Of a DNA stretch of 51,474 nt, positions 43,480 to 51,474 are shown in pieces (position 1 is the first letter of the stretch; every line of letters starts with the position of its first letter). Source of the stretch: Prochlorococcus sp. AG-363-P19 (lineage in GTDB: Bacteria > Cyanobacteriota > Cyanobacteriia > PCC-6307 > Cyanobiaceae). The notes under the pieces are model-generated. The model was given only the letters and a program-made list of their open reading frames with translations. It was not told the DNA's origin and did no database searches. The DNA is taken from assembly GCA_003280055.1 (NCBI GenBank), contig QCGG01000013.1, positions 1 to 51,474 of the forward strand, read 5' to 3'. Made by a program: the position numbers and the translations under genes.

Positions 43480-44328
43480 TTAGGGAGATTTAGTCTCGTC
43501 AGTGACAGAAGAAGGTTGCTTAGAGGCTGGTGGCATAATTTTAGAGTTGGGAGGAACTATTGCACCACCAATAAGTTCTGTAAGCAAGCTACCAAGTCTG
43601 CTGCTAGTGATTGGTCTTTCAAGCTTGCCCTGACTAGCAAGGGATAGTGTTCCGGTTTCCTCAGAAACAACAACACATATACATCTGTCGAAACGTTCTG
43701 TTATTCCAAGGGCAGCAAGATGTCTTGTCCCATAACGGCTTATTCCTTGCCTGGATAAAGGGAGGATTACTCCAGCTGCAATGATTCTGTTTCCTTTGAT
43801 TAATACAGCACCGTCGTGAAGGGGAGTGTCTGAAGCAAACAAATTTAGAAGCAATTCGCTACTTAATTGAGCATCAATAGGTATGCCGGGATAAAGAAAA
43901 TCTTCTGGACGCAAGTCGCTTCCCATATCAACTACTACTAAGGCACCTCGTCGGCCTTGAGAAAGTCGGCCTGCCGCTTCAGTAAGTTGTGCGACCGTAC
44001 TGGCAGTGGCTCTGAATTCTTTTTGAGGGTTTCCAAGAAGAACGGCGAGTCGTCCGGTTCCTAACAATTCCATTAATCTTCTTAGCTCTCCTTGCCAGAG
44101 AATCGCAAGGGATAGGGAACATGCTAGTACTAATGCATCAACTAACTTTGAAGTAAGAGGAAGGCTTCCTAGCCTTTGTATAAACCATGCAAGAGATACG
44201 AGTAGTACATATCCCCGTAAAAGCCATAGAGTTCTTGGCTCTTTAATTCTTGAAAATAATAAAATTCCTAGGCCACTTGCTAAAAGTAAGTCAAGAAGGA
44301 GGCGCGAATCGAACACCCCCCACAACAT
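43480..44328 (-). CDS. cdaA: diadenylate cyclase CdaA
   Basis: A 282-residue enzyme making the second messenger c-di-AMP from two ATP. Two to three N-terminal membrane spans (LLLDLLLASGLGILLF, LWLLRGYVLLVSLAWF and ALVLACSLSLAILW) precede the DAC domain, with LHDGAVLIKGNRIIAAG (DGA 172-174) and YGTRHLAALGITE (RH, 202-203). Key residues are intact. c-di-AMP in cyanobacteria is linked to osmotic and night survival (established knowledge). Confidence 0.95.
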   Translation of the reverse strand: MLWGVFDSRLLLDLLLASGLGILLFSRIKEPRTLWLLRGYVLLVSLAWFIQRLGSLPLTSKLVDALVLACSLSLAILWQGELRRLMELLGTGRLAVLLGNPQKEFRATASTVAQLTEAAGRLSQGRRGALVVVDMGSDLRPEDFLYPGIPIDAQLSSELLLNLFASDTPLHDGAVLIKGNRIIAAGVILPLSRQGISRYGTRHLAALGITERFDRCICVVVSEETGTLSLASQGKLERPITSSRLGSLLTELIGGAIVPPNSKIMPPASKQPSSVTDETKSP

Positions 44329-44354
44329 CTTGACTCCTAAGCAGGTTTACTTAT

Positions 44355-45722
44355 TTACATTAACGCCCGAAGGTGTTCTGGCAGTACGTCGTATCTCAGA
44401 AGTTCTTCTGGCTGTTCTCTCCTCTGGATTAAATCAGATCCTCCATCACGGACTAGGATCATGGCTGGCCTTGGAATTCGATTGTAATTAGACCCCATTG
44501 AAGAATTGTAAGCACCAGTGCCAAAAACCGCTAACACATCGCCGAAATTGCTATGTGGAATGGCTAAATCCTTAAAGAGGATATCTCCTGACTCACAGTG
44601 CTTTCCCGCCAGAGTTACATTTTCTTCTGGAGGCTCTAGTGGCTTATCAACAAGACAAGCGGAGTATTCAGATTGGTAGGTTATTGGCCTGGGGTTATCG
44701 CTCATTCCTCCATCAATAGATAAATATGTTCTGATACCTGGGATGATTTTTCTAGACCCTACTTTGTAAATAGTTAATCCAGCACTTCCTATAAGGGATC
44801 TACCTGGTTCGCAAATTAATCTTGGAAGTCCAAGCCCTCTGTCTTGACAAGCTTTTGAAATAGCTTGAGCGACGACCTTAATCCAGTCTTGAATAGTTGG
44901 GGGGTCGTCAGAAAGGGTGTATTTGATGCCTAGTCCGCCTCCAACATTTAGATCTTTGATTTCATGTCCTATACGTTTAGCTAGAAGCATTGATTCAACA
45001 AGTACTTCCGCAAGGTCTTGATGAGGTTGTAATTCGAATATTTGTGAGCCTATATGTGCATGAAGACCTTCGAGACTTGCCCATTTACAATCTTTCAGAC
45101 GATAAAAAACCTCCTCAATTTTGTCCGGATCAAACCCAAATTTACTATCAAGGTGTCCAGTTCTTATATATTCATGTGTATGACATTCTATTCCAGGAGT
45201 GAGGCGTAACATTAGTTTCGCTTTCTTATCATCTTTGGGAACTATTGCTTCGAGAATATTTATATCCTGCTCGTTGTCAATTACGATTGTTGCTTGATTA
45301 TTGTAGGCGATAAGTAATTCTTCCTGAGATTTATTATTCCCATGTAGAAATAAGGAATGCCCATCTATCCCACCTTGCATAGCAGTGATTAATTCACCTG
45401 TTGATACTGCATCTAATCCTAACCCTTCTGACTTTATTATACTACTTATTGCTATAGAGCTATTTGCCTTGGATGCATATATAGCAAGAGAAGATCCTTC
45501 GTAAAATTTATCAAGTGATTCTCGATATGCTGCACAGGAGGTCCTTATACTTTCCTCGTCCAAAATATAAAGTGGAGTACCATACCTTTTCGCCAGATCA
45601 CTCAATAAGCATCCTCCAATACATAATTTGCCCTGTTCATTAACAGTGGCAGTTATTGGAGCTATGTTTCTATTGGGACTTAAAAGGTTACGATCCTTCT
45701 CGTATGGTTTTAAAGGAGGCAT
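44355..45722 (-). CDS. lysA: diaminopimelate decarboxylase
   Basis: A 455-residue PLP enzyme, last step of lysine synthesis. AIYASKANSSIAI carries the PLP lysine (K85), LEGLHAHIGSQIF and LNVGGGLGIKY bind the cofactor phosphate, ICEPGRSLIGSAG and CESGDILFKD complete the active site. Start ATG 45722. First gene of the lysA-cdaA-uppS-bioB-trhO run. Confidence 0.96.
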   Translation of the reverse strand: MPPLKPYEKDRNLLSPNRNIAPITATVNEQGKLCIGGCLLSDLAKRYGTPLYILDEESIRTSCAAYRESLDKFYEGSSLAIYASKANSSIAISSIIKSEGLGLDAVSTGELITAMQGGIDGHSLFLHGNNKSQEELLIAYNNQATIVIDNEQDINILEAIVPKDDKKAKLMLRLTPGIECHTHEYIRTGHLDSKFGFDPDKIEEVFYRLKDCKWASLEGLHAHIGSQIFELQPHQDLAEVLVESMLLAKRIGHEIKDLNVGGGLGIKYTLSDDPPTIQDWIKVVAQAISKACQDRGLGLPRLICEPGRSLIGSAGLTIYKVGSRKIIPGIRTYLSIDGGMSDNPRPITYQSEYSACLVDKPLEPPEENVTLAGKHCESGDILFKDLAIPHSNFGDVLAVFGTGAYNSSMGSNYNRIPRPAMILVRDGGSDLIQRREQPEELLRYDVLPEHLRALM

Positions 45723-45796
45723 GGAGATAGATAATTACTATTGATAAATCAATTTAGGTATAGGCTGGTCGAATTGATGCTTTTGGACCGTTTTTA

Positions 45797-46261
45797 ATGA
45801 ATCCAAGGTCAATCGTTTTGATGGATATAGTCGATTTAGAAATGCAAGATTTAAATGCTTGCATGGAACTAGATCAACTGGCAATGGGCGGATTTTGGAG
45901 TAGAACCCAATGGGAAGGGGAGTTGACTAATCCAAAAGGTCTAAGGGTGGGATTAAAACAGTCTTCACATTTGTATGCATTTGCCAGTGGGCTTTTACTA
46001 GTCGATGAGTTGCAGTTAAATGTTCTAGCTGTACATCCTTCTCATAGGCGGGTGGGTAATGCGAAGAGACTCCTCTTATGTATTTTTCAGAGGGCCAAGA
46101 TAGCGGGAGCGAAACGAGTCATACTCGAGGTTTCAAGCTCGAATTTGGAAGCTCAGTATTTTTACCAAAACTTTGGCTTTAAAACAAATAGCATTCGCCG
46201 AAGTTACTATCGCAATGGAAGTGATGCATTTATTCAGTCCACGAGCTTGCTAGGCCAGTAA
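45797..46261 (+). CDS. rimI: ribosomal-protein-alanine N-acetyltransferase (RimI-like)
   Basis: A 154-residue GNAT acetyltransferase: LQLNVLAVHPSHRRVGNAKR is the acetyl-CoA loop (R/Q-x-x-G-x-A variant), followed by VILEVSSSNLEAQYFYQNFG and the Y of RRSYYRNG. RimI acetylates the N-terminal alanine of ribosomal protein S18; other GNAT targets are possible. Divergent from lysA. Confidence 0.82.
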   Translation: MNPRSIVLMDIVDLEMQDLNACMELDQLAMGGFWSRTQWEGELTNPKGLRVGLKQSSHLYAFASGLLLVDELQLNVLAVHPSHRRVGNAKRLLLCIFQRAKIAGAKRVILEVSSSNLEAQYFYQNFGFKTNSIRRSYYRNGSDAFIQSTSLLGQ

Positions 46262-46291
46262 ACATTTCATAAATAAATAGATTTAATAGGG

Positions 46292-46308
46292 GTCGGTTTA
46301 CCGACTTT
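46292..46308 (+). terminator. short hairpin after rimI
   Basis: GTCGG (46292-46296), loop TTTA, CCGAC (46301-46305), then TTT. A weak terminator or a leader hairpin for clpC, about 30 bases after the rimI stop. Confidence 0.4.
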
Positions 46309-46454
46309 CAATAAGATGTGGTGCATCGTAGGCGTTTAGCTGTTTTTAAGTTTGGAGATCGCTTTGCAAATTTATACCTGTATTGAAAACTTAAATACAT
46401 CGCACTGAACTCTAAGCCCTGATAACTTGGGTGTACATCTACGTGGCTTAGCCC

Positions 46455-49031
46455 ATGTTTGAGCGGTTTACCGAGAAAGCGATCAAGGTGATAATGCTTG
46501 CCCAGGAGGAGGCGCGTCGTCTTGGTCACAATTTTGTTGGAACTGAACAGATCCTTTTAGGCCTTATTGGTGAAGGAACTGGTGTTGCCGCAAAAGTGCT
46601 TAAATCTATGGGAGTCAATCTTAAAGATGCTCGTGTAGAAGTCGAAAAGATTATTGGAAGGGGCTCAGGATTTGTTGCAGTTGAAATACCGTTTACTCCT
46701 AGAGCAAAAAGAGTTCTAGAGCTATCACTTGAAGAGGCCAGACAACTTGGGCATAACTACATTGGCACTGAACACCTTTTGCTAGGTCTTATTAGGGAAG
46801 GGGAGGGAGTTGCTGCGCGTGTCCTTGAAAACCTAGGAGTTGACCTTTCTAAGATACGTAGCCAAGTAATAAGGATGCTTGGAGAAACTGCTGAGGTTGC
46901 TTCAGGCGGCGGGGGCGGCGGCAAGGGATCACAAAAGACAGCCACACTTGATGAGTTCGGAACAAATCTAACTTTGCTCGCTAGTGAGTCAAAGTTAGAT
47001 CCAGTTGTAGGGCGTCATAGTGAGATAGATCGTGTAGTGCAGATATTAGGAAGACGAACTAAAAATAATCCAGTATTAATAGGTGAACCAGGAGTTGGTA
47101 AAACAGCTATAGCTGAAGGCTTGGCCCAACGGATTCAACAAGGAAACATACCAGATATTCTTGAAGAGAAAAGAGTGCTAACTTTAGACATAGGACTTTT
47201 AGTTGCAGGCACTAAATATCGAGGAGAGTTCGAAGAGAGACTAAAGAAAATCATGGAAGAGATAAAGGCTGCGGGCAACGTCATACTTGTTATTGATGAG
47301 GTTCATACACTTATAGGTGCAGGAGCAGCAGAGGGTGCAATTGATGCAGCTAATATTCTCAAGCCTGCTTTAGCCAGAGGAGAATTACAATGTATTGGAG
47401 CCACCACTCTTGATGAATATAGGAAACATATAGAAAGAGATGCTGCTCTAGAGAGACGTTTTCAACCAGTAATGGTTGGAGAGCCATCTATTGAAGATAC
47501 AATAGAAATATTACGCGGATTACGAGAGCGTTATGAGCAGCATCATCGTTTAAAAATTACTGACTCAGCTCTTGATGCAGCTGCAAACCTAGGAGATAGA
47601 TATATCTCAGATCGGTTTCTTCCTGATAAAGCAATTGATTTAATAGATGAAGCTGGAAGTAGAGTCAGATTATTGAATTCAAAACTTCCTCCCGAAGCAA
47701 AGAAAGTTGATAAAGAGCTTAGAAGTGTGCAAAAGGAGAAAGAAGAGGCAGTTCGTGAGCAAGATTTCAATAAGGCAGGAGAATTACGAGAGAAAGAAGT
47801 TCAATTACGAGAAGAAATCCGAAATGTATTGCAATCGCAAAAAAAAGAAACTGAAAATAAGGATTTAGCTTCTTCAGACGACAAATTTGATGGAAATGTT
47901 TCTTCTAATAATGATACCTTAAAAGCAATTGATTCTGAGAATGCCTCACTTTCTACCCCTATTGTTGATGAAGAAGATATTGCACATATTGTTGCTTCTT
48001 GGACAGGTGTTCCTGTTCAAAAACTTACCGAGAGTGAGTCTGTAAAACTGCTGAATATGGAGGATACACTTCACCAACGGTTGATAGGGCAAGATGAGGC
48101 TGTAAAGGCTGTTTCCAAGGCTATTCGTAGAGCAAGAGTAGGCTTGAAAAATCCAAATAGGCCAATAGCAAGTTTTATTTTCTCAGGACCTACTGGTGTA
48201 GGAAAAACAGAGTTGACCAAGGCATTGGCTGCTTATTTCTTTGGTAGCGAGGAGGCAATGATTCGTTTGGATATGTCTGAATTTATGGAGAGACACACTG
48301 TTAGTAAATTGATAGGGTCACCACCTGGCTATGTAGGATTTAATGAAGGAGGTCAATTGACCGAAGCTGTTCGAAGAAGACCATATACAGTTGTACTATT
48401 TGATGAGATTGAAAAAGCTCATCCTGATGTATTTAATCTTCTTCTACAATTATTAGAGGATGGAAGGTTGACTGACTCTAAAGGTAGAACAGTTGATTTT
48501 AAAAACACTCTTATTATTATGACCTCTAACATAGGTTCTAAGGTCATAGAAAAGGGTGGCGGTGGACTTGGATTTGAGTTTTCAGGAGAAAATGCAGAAG
48601 AGACTCAATATAATAGAATTAGGTCATTACTTAATGAAGAATTAAAGCAATATTTCCGCCCAGAATTCTTAAATAGACTTGATGAGACAATTGTATTCCG
48701 TCAGCTAACTCGTGAAGAAGTTAAATCAATAGCAGAAATTATGCTTAAAGAAGTTTTCGTTAGGATGCAGGATAAAGGAATTGTTCTCACGGTTACTAAT
48801 GCTTTTAAAGAAAGACTGGTTGAAGAAGGTTATAATCCTTCATATGGAGCAAGGCCCTTGAGAAGAGCTGTAATGAGATTGTTGGAAGACAGCCTGGCTG
48901 AAGAGGTTTTATCTGCACGTATCAAAGAAGGAGATACTGCGGAGGTAGATATTGATGATAATAAAGAAGTTATTGTTAGACATATATCTAATCAGTCCTC
49001 TACTCCTAAGTTGGCCGAAGCAAGTGCATGA
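46455..49031 (+). CDS. clpC: Clp protease ATPase subunit ClpC
   Basis: An 858-residue HSP100 AAA+ chaperone that unfolds substrates for ClpP. Two ClpN repeats (about 1-145: [20 protein letters not shown] and [17 protein letters not shown]), a glycine linker, D1 with [15 protein letters not shown], a UVR-like coiled coil ([20 protein letters not shown]), and D2 with [20 protein letters not shown]. Both Walker A and B sites are intact. Length and order match cyanobacterial ClpC. Confidence 0.97.
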   Translation: MFERFTEKAIKVIMLAQEEARRLGHNFVGTEQILLGLIGEGTGVAAKVLKSMGVNLKDARVEVEKIIGRGSGFVAVEIPFTPRAKRVLELSLEEARQLGHNYIGTEHLLLGLIREGEGVAARVLENLGVDLSKIRSQVIRMLGETAEVASGGGGGGKGSQKTATLDEFGTNLTLLASESKLDPVVGRHSEIDRVVQILGRRTKNNPVLIGEPGVGKTAIAEGLAQRIQQGNIPDILEEKRVLTLDIGLLVAGTKYRGEFEERLKKIMEEIKAAGNVILVIDEVHTLIGAGAAEGAIDAANILKPALARGELQCIGATTLDEYRKHIERDAALERRFQPVMVGEPSIEDTIEILRGLRERYEQHHRLKITDSALDAAANLGDRYISDRFLPDKAIDLIDEAGSRVRLLNSKLPPEAKKVDKELRSVQKEKEEAVREQDFNKAGELREKEVQLREEIRNVLQSQKKETENKDLASSDDKFDGNVSSNNDTLKAIDSENASLSTPIVDEEDIAHIVASWTGVPVQKLTESESVKLLNMEDTLHQRLIGQDEAVKAVSKAIRRARVGLKNPNRPIASFIFSGPTGVGKTELTKALAAYFFGSEEAMIRLDMSEFMERHTVSKLIGSPPGYVGFNEGGQLTEAVRRRPYTVVLFDEIEKAHPDVFNLLLQLLEDGRLTDSKGRTVDFKNTLIIMTSNIGSKVIEKGGGGLGFEFSGENAEETQYNRIRSLLNEELKQYFRPEFLNRLDETIVFRQLTREEVKSIAEIMLKEVFVRMQDKGIVLTVTNAFKERLVEEGYNPSYGARPLRRAVMRLLEDSLAEEVLSARIKEGDTAEVDIDDNKEVIVRHISNQSSTPKLAEASA

Positions 49032-49076
49032 AGAAAAGCTACTTCATTTTTATTTTCAATTCATAAAAATAAGAAA

Positions 49077-50211
49077 TTGAATCTTACTTCTAAACATAAT
49101 ATAGCTCCAGATATTGTCTTAAGAGGTGAAGGTGCATGGAATGAAGCTCAGAATATTATTCCTAGTATTTGTCGCTCACCTTTGCTTATTGGTAGAAGCA
49201 AAGATACAGCAAACTTGAGATTCAGACTTCTTGAAGATCTAAATCGACTAGGATTAAAACCTTTTTCTGCAGAGCTGAAATATGATTGTTGTGAAGAGGA
49301 TTTGTTGGCCTTAAGTCGGATTGCTCAAGAACAATCATCTGATGGAATTATCGCTGCTGGAGGAGGGAAGGTCCTCGACTCAGGCAAACTTTTATCTGAC
49401 AGGTTAGATATACCATGTGTAACTATCCCACTAAGTGCATCTACATGTGCTGGTTGGACTGCTTTGTCAAATATTTATTCTGTTGATGGAGCTTTTAGAA
49501 AGGATATTGTACTTACGAATTGTCCAAAACTTCTAATATTTGACCATTCCTTTGTTCGTACCGCACCTAAAAAGACTCTTGCAAGTGGTATCGCTGATGC
49601 AATCGCAAAGTGGTATGAAGCCTCTGTAAGTAGTAGTTCAAGTGATGATGCTCTTGTCCAACAAGCTGTTCAAATGGCAAGGGTTTTGCGTGATCAATTG
49701 CTTTTAGATGGTTATGTGGCTTTAAGTGATTTTACTAGTAAAGAATGGATAAGAGTCGCAGAGGGCTGTGCTCTTACTGCAGGTTTAATTGGAGGGATTG
49801 GGGGGGGCAAGATGTAGAACAGTGGGAGCCCATGCTGTGCACAATGCACTGACACAGTTAAATTCTTTGAAAAAATCTCTACATGGAGAAAAAGTTGGTT
49901 TTGGTGTCCTTGTTCAATTAAAGCTTGAGGAGTCCTTAGGCTTTAATCACCTAGCAGGACAAGCAAGAAAACAGTTGATTGCTGCATATAGAAAATTCAA
50001 TTTACCTTCCTCTCTAGCGGATCTTGGGTATGGAAATTTAGAATTGAAGCAACTTCAGGAAGTTTGTACATTTGTATGTAGAGAATGTCCAGAGATTCAT
50101 TACCTGCCTTTTGAGATTAAGGAAGAAGCTCTACTTGAGGCGTTAATAGGTGCTGACAGTCAATTGTCGACCTTGCTCTCTATTCATAATGGGGAGTCAA
50201 AAGTAACTTGA
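49077..50211 (+). pseudogene. glycerol-dehydrogenase-like gene, frameshifted in G8
   Basis: Two frames together form one iron/zinc alcohol dehydrogenase-like protein of about 378 residues. The first (TTG 49077 to TAG 49817) has IIAAGGGKVLDSGKLL (NAD-binding), IPLSASTCAGWTALSNIY and ASGIADAIAKWYEA. The second continues with GGARCRTVGAHAVHNALTQL, holding the C-terminal metal histidine. The break is at a run of eight G (49800-49807); seven would restore the frame. It may be a sequencing error, a pseudogene, or slippage-based phase variation. The real start and substrate are uncertain. The hydrolase gene overlaps its stop by four bases (TTGA). Confidence 0.75.
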
Positions 50212-51152
50212 GTTTGAAAAATATTAATCCTGCAGATCAAGCTTCTTCAGCAGAAGTTTTGTTTGGAGATTTGACTAGTCAATTGATGGACCCTTTGGCG
50301 AGGGATTTAGCAAATCAGGTGAAATGGGTATCTTTGGCTGGGTTGTTTCGAAACTTTGAACCGGCGCGACAGGAGTATGAGATAAATAGCCCTTATCCTG
50401 TTGCCGTTTTAGGAGAGGGACCACCATTACTTCTTTTGCATGGTTTTGATAGTAGTTTTTTGGAATTTCGCCGTTTAGTTCCTTTTTTGAAGAAACGTCA
50501 TACGTTGATTATTCCTGATCTGTTTGGTTTCGGATTTTGTCCTCGACCATTAAATGTCGAATATGGCCCACAAGCCTTGCTGCGACACATTGAAGAGCTT
50601 TTGGGAGCTGTTTTGTCTCCTAACACTTCTATTGGTGTGATAGGCGCCTCAATGGGTGGTGCTGTTGCTATGGAATTAGCAAGACGTTATCCAGAACGGA
50701 TTCATCGATTGGTTCTTTTGGCACCTGCAGGTCTCACAGGGAAACCCATGCCTTTGCTACCTGGGTTGGATCAACTAGGTGTGTGGTTTCTTAGTAGACC
50801 TTTTGTAAGGAGGTCATTATGTAGGCAGGCTTTTTCTGACCCTGATTGCAGCGTAGGAGAGCACGAGGAACAGATCGCCTCAATTCATTTGTCAGTGCCT
50901 GGCTGGGGAAGGGCCCTTTCGTCTTTTGCTCGTTCGGGTGGGATGGCTAACTGTGCGCACCCCCTACCTAAACAACCCGTAAATGTTTTCTTTGGCGAAA
51001 ACGACCGAATTCTTAGCTCATCTATAAAAAAAGAAGTTCAAGAGTTGTTAATGCCAAATGTTGAAATCCTTCAGGATTGTGGCCATTTACCACATCTGGA
51101 TATCCCAGATTTGATAGCCAGAAGATGCATAGAACTTTTTAGGCCCCTATGA
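50208..51152 (+). CDS. alpha/beta hydrolase
   Basis: A 314-residue alpha/beta-fold hydrolase. LLLLHGFDSSFLEFR is the oxyanion region, IGVIGASMGGAVAMELARRY carries the nucleophile (GxSxG), FFGENDRILSS the acid and LQDCGHLPHLD the histidine, so the triad is complete. The substrate is unknown. TTG 50208 overlaps the previous stop; the next gene overlaps its own stop (ATGA). Confidence 0.87.
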   Translation: MSLKNINPADQASSAEVLFGDLTSQLMDPLARDLANQVKWVSLAGLFRNFEPARQEYEINSPYPVAVLGEGPPLLLLHGFDSSFLEFRRLVPFLKKRHTLIIPDLFGFGFCPRPLNVEYGPQALLRHIEELLGAVLSPNTSIGVIGASMGGAVAMELARRYPERIHRLVLLAPAGLTGKPMPLLPGLDQLGVWFLSRPFVRRSLCRQAFSDPDCSVGEHEEQIASIHLSVPGWGRALSSFARSGGMANCAHPLPKQPVNVFFGENDRILSSSIKKEVQELLMPNVEILQDCGHLPHLDIPDLIARRCIELFRPL

Positions 51153-51474
51153 ATGTTTCTTCGGACAATAAAAACGACTCTTTACTTAAATTTTTGTCAA
51201 AGGGCCTTGAACTTTGGATTAGATCTAAATGTCAGTCTGTGGGCAAACTTTCACTTGATATACATGGGTCAGGATTCCAATTATTAAGGGGTAAGCTTTC
51301 AAGCATCTATCTAAAAGGTGAGGAAGTATGTTTTGAGGATGTGTTATTAAAATCAGTGATAATAGAATGTAGTTCTTTGAAACTTTCTTTTAATCTAAAT
51401 AGAATAATCAAGCCAATTAGCCTCCATGAACCCTTTAATATTAATTGCTATATAGAACTTTCAGAAGTTGGGGT
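51149..51474 (+). CDS. DUF2993-family protein, N-terminal part
   Basis: The window ends inside this gene; 108 codons are visible. HGSGFQLLRGKLSSIYLKGE, then CFEDVLLKSVIIECSSLKL and FNINCYIELSEVG, match the cyanobacterial DUF2993 pattern of alternating strands as I recall it. It starts at ATG overlapping the hydrolase stop. No signal peptide is seen. The function is not established; related LmeA-type proteins act at the cell envelope. Confidence 0.75.
   Translation, partial: MNVSSDNKNDSLLKFLSKGLELWIRSKCQSVGKLSLDIHGSGFQLLRGKLSSIYLKGEEVCFEDVLLKSVIIECSSLKLSFNLNRIIKPISLHEPFNINCYIELSEVG

Noticed and set aside
1-51474. CRISPR array, prophage structural genes, integrase or transposase
   Set aside because: No regularly spaced repeats and no recognisable integrase, transposase or capsid genes were seen on either strand.

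Overview
The window looks like chromosomal DNA of a marine picocyanobacterium, most probably a low-light Prochlorococcus. This is inferred from AT-rich sequence, very short intergenic gaps, many Prochlorococcus-style small secreted or membrane proteins, and cyanobacterial genes (psbY, crtH-like carotenoid isomerase, a PsbP-like lipoprotein, DUF6761). No database search was possible, so strain-level placement is open.

Bases 1 to about 15,200 are an accessory region. It is full of small genes, many below 60 codons and often overlapping head to tail (TAATG, TGATG). Highlights are a membrane-anchored GIY-YIG/T5orf172-like protein (1300-2313), a minus-strand set of small membrane proteins including a DUF2905 protein (3974-4697), a cluster of genes with lost starts or frameshifts (about 4856-6004), and a complete compact type I restriction-modification operon hsdM-hsdS-hsdR on the minus strand (6049-11023). 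tRNA-Pro(UGG) at 12140-12213 is followed by a partial copy of its 5' half at 12855-12890, which looks like an integration footprint. tRNA-Lys(UUU) at 15204-15275 closes the region.

From about 15,480 to the end the sequence is core genome. It holds psbY, trmFO and crtH; an orphan response regulator with a degenerate receiver; DUF6761, grxD and bolA; plsC; pdxJ; the RecBCD locus in the order recC, isoprenylcysteine methyltransferase-like gene, recB, recD; deaD and an RRM RNA-binding protein; an ABC exporter; a PsbP-like lipoprotein; recR and lipA; then the minus-strand run lysA, cdaA, uppS, bioB, trhO and a conserved unknown; then rimI, clpC, a frameshifted glycerol-dehydrogenase-like gene, an alpha/beta hydrolase and the start of a DUF2993 protein.

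Functionally the core part joins DNA repair (RecBCD, RecR), RNA handling (DeaD, RRM, TrmFO, TrhO), cofactor synthesis (PdxJ, LipA, BioB), redox control (GrxD with BolA), envelope and lysine synthesis (UppS, PlsC, LysA), c-di-AMP signalling (CdaA) and proteolysis (ClpC). The best candidates for something new are the membrane-bound GIY-YIG protein with its microprotein neighbours, the tRNA-Pro footprint, the perfect 47-nt palindrome after deaD, and the cluster of small genes whose reading frames begin without a standard start codon.
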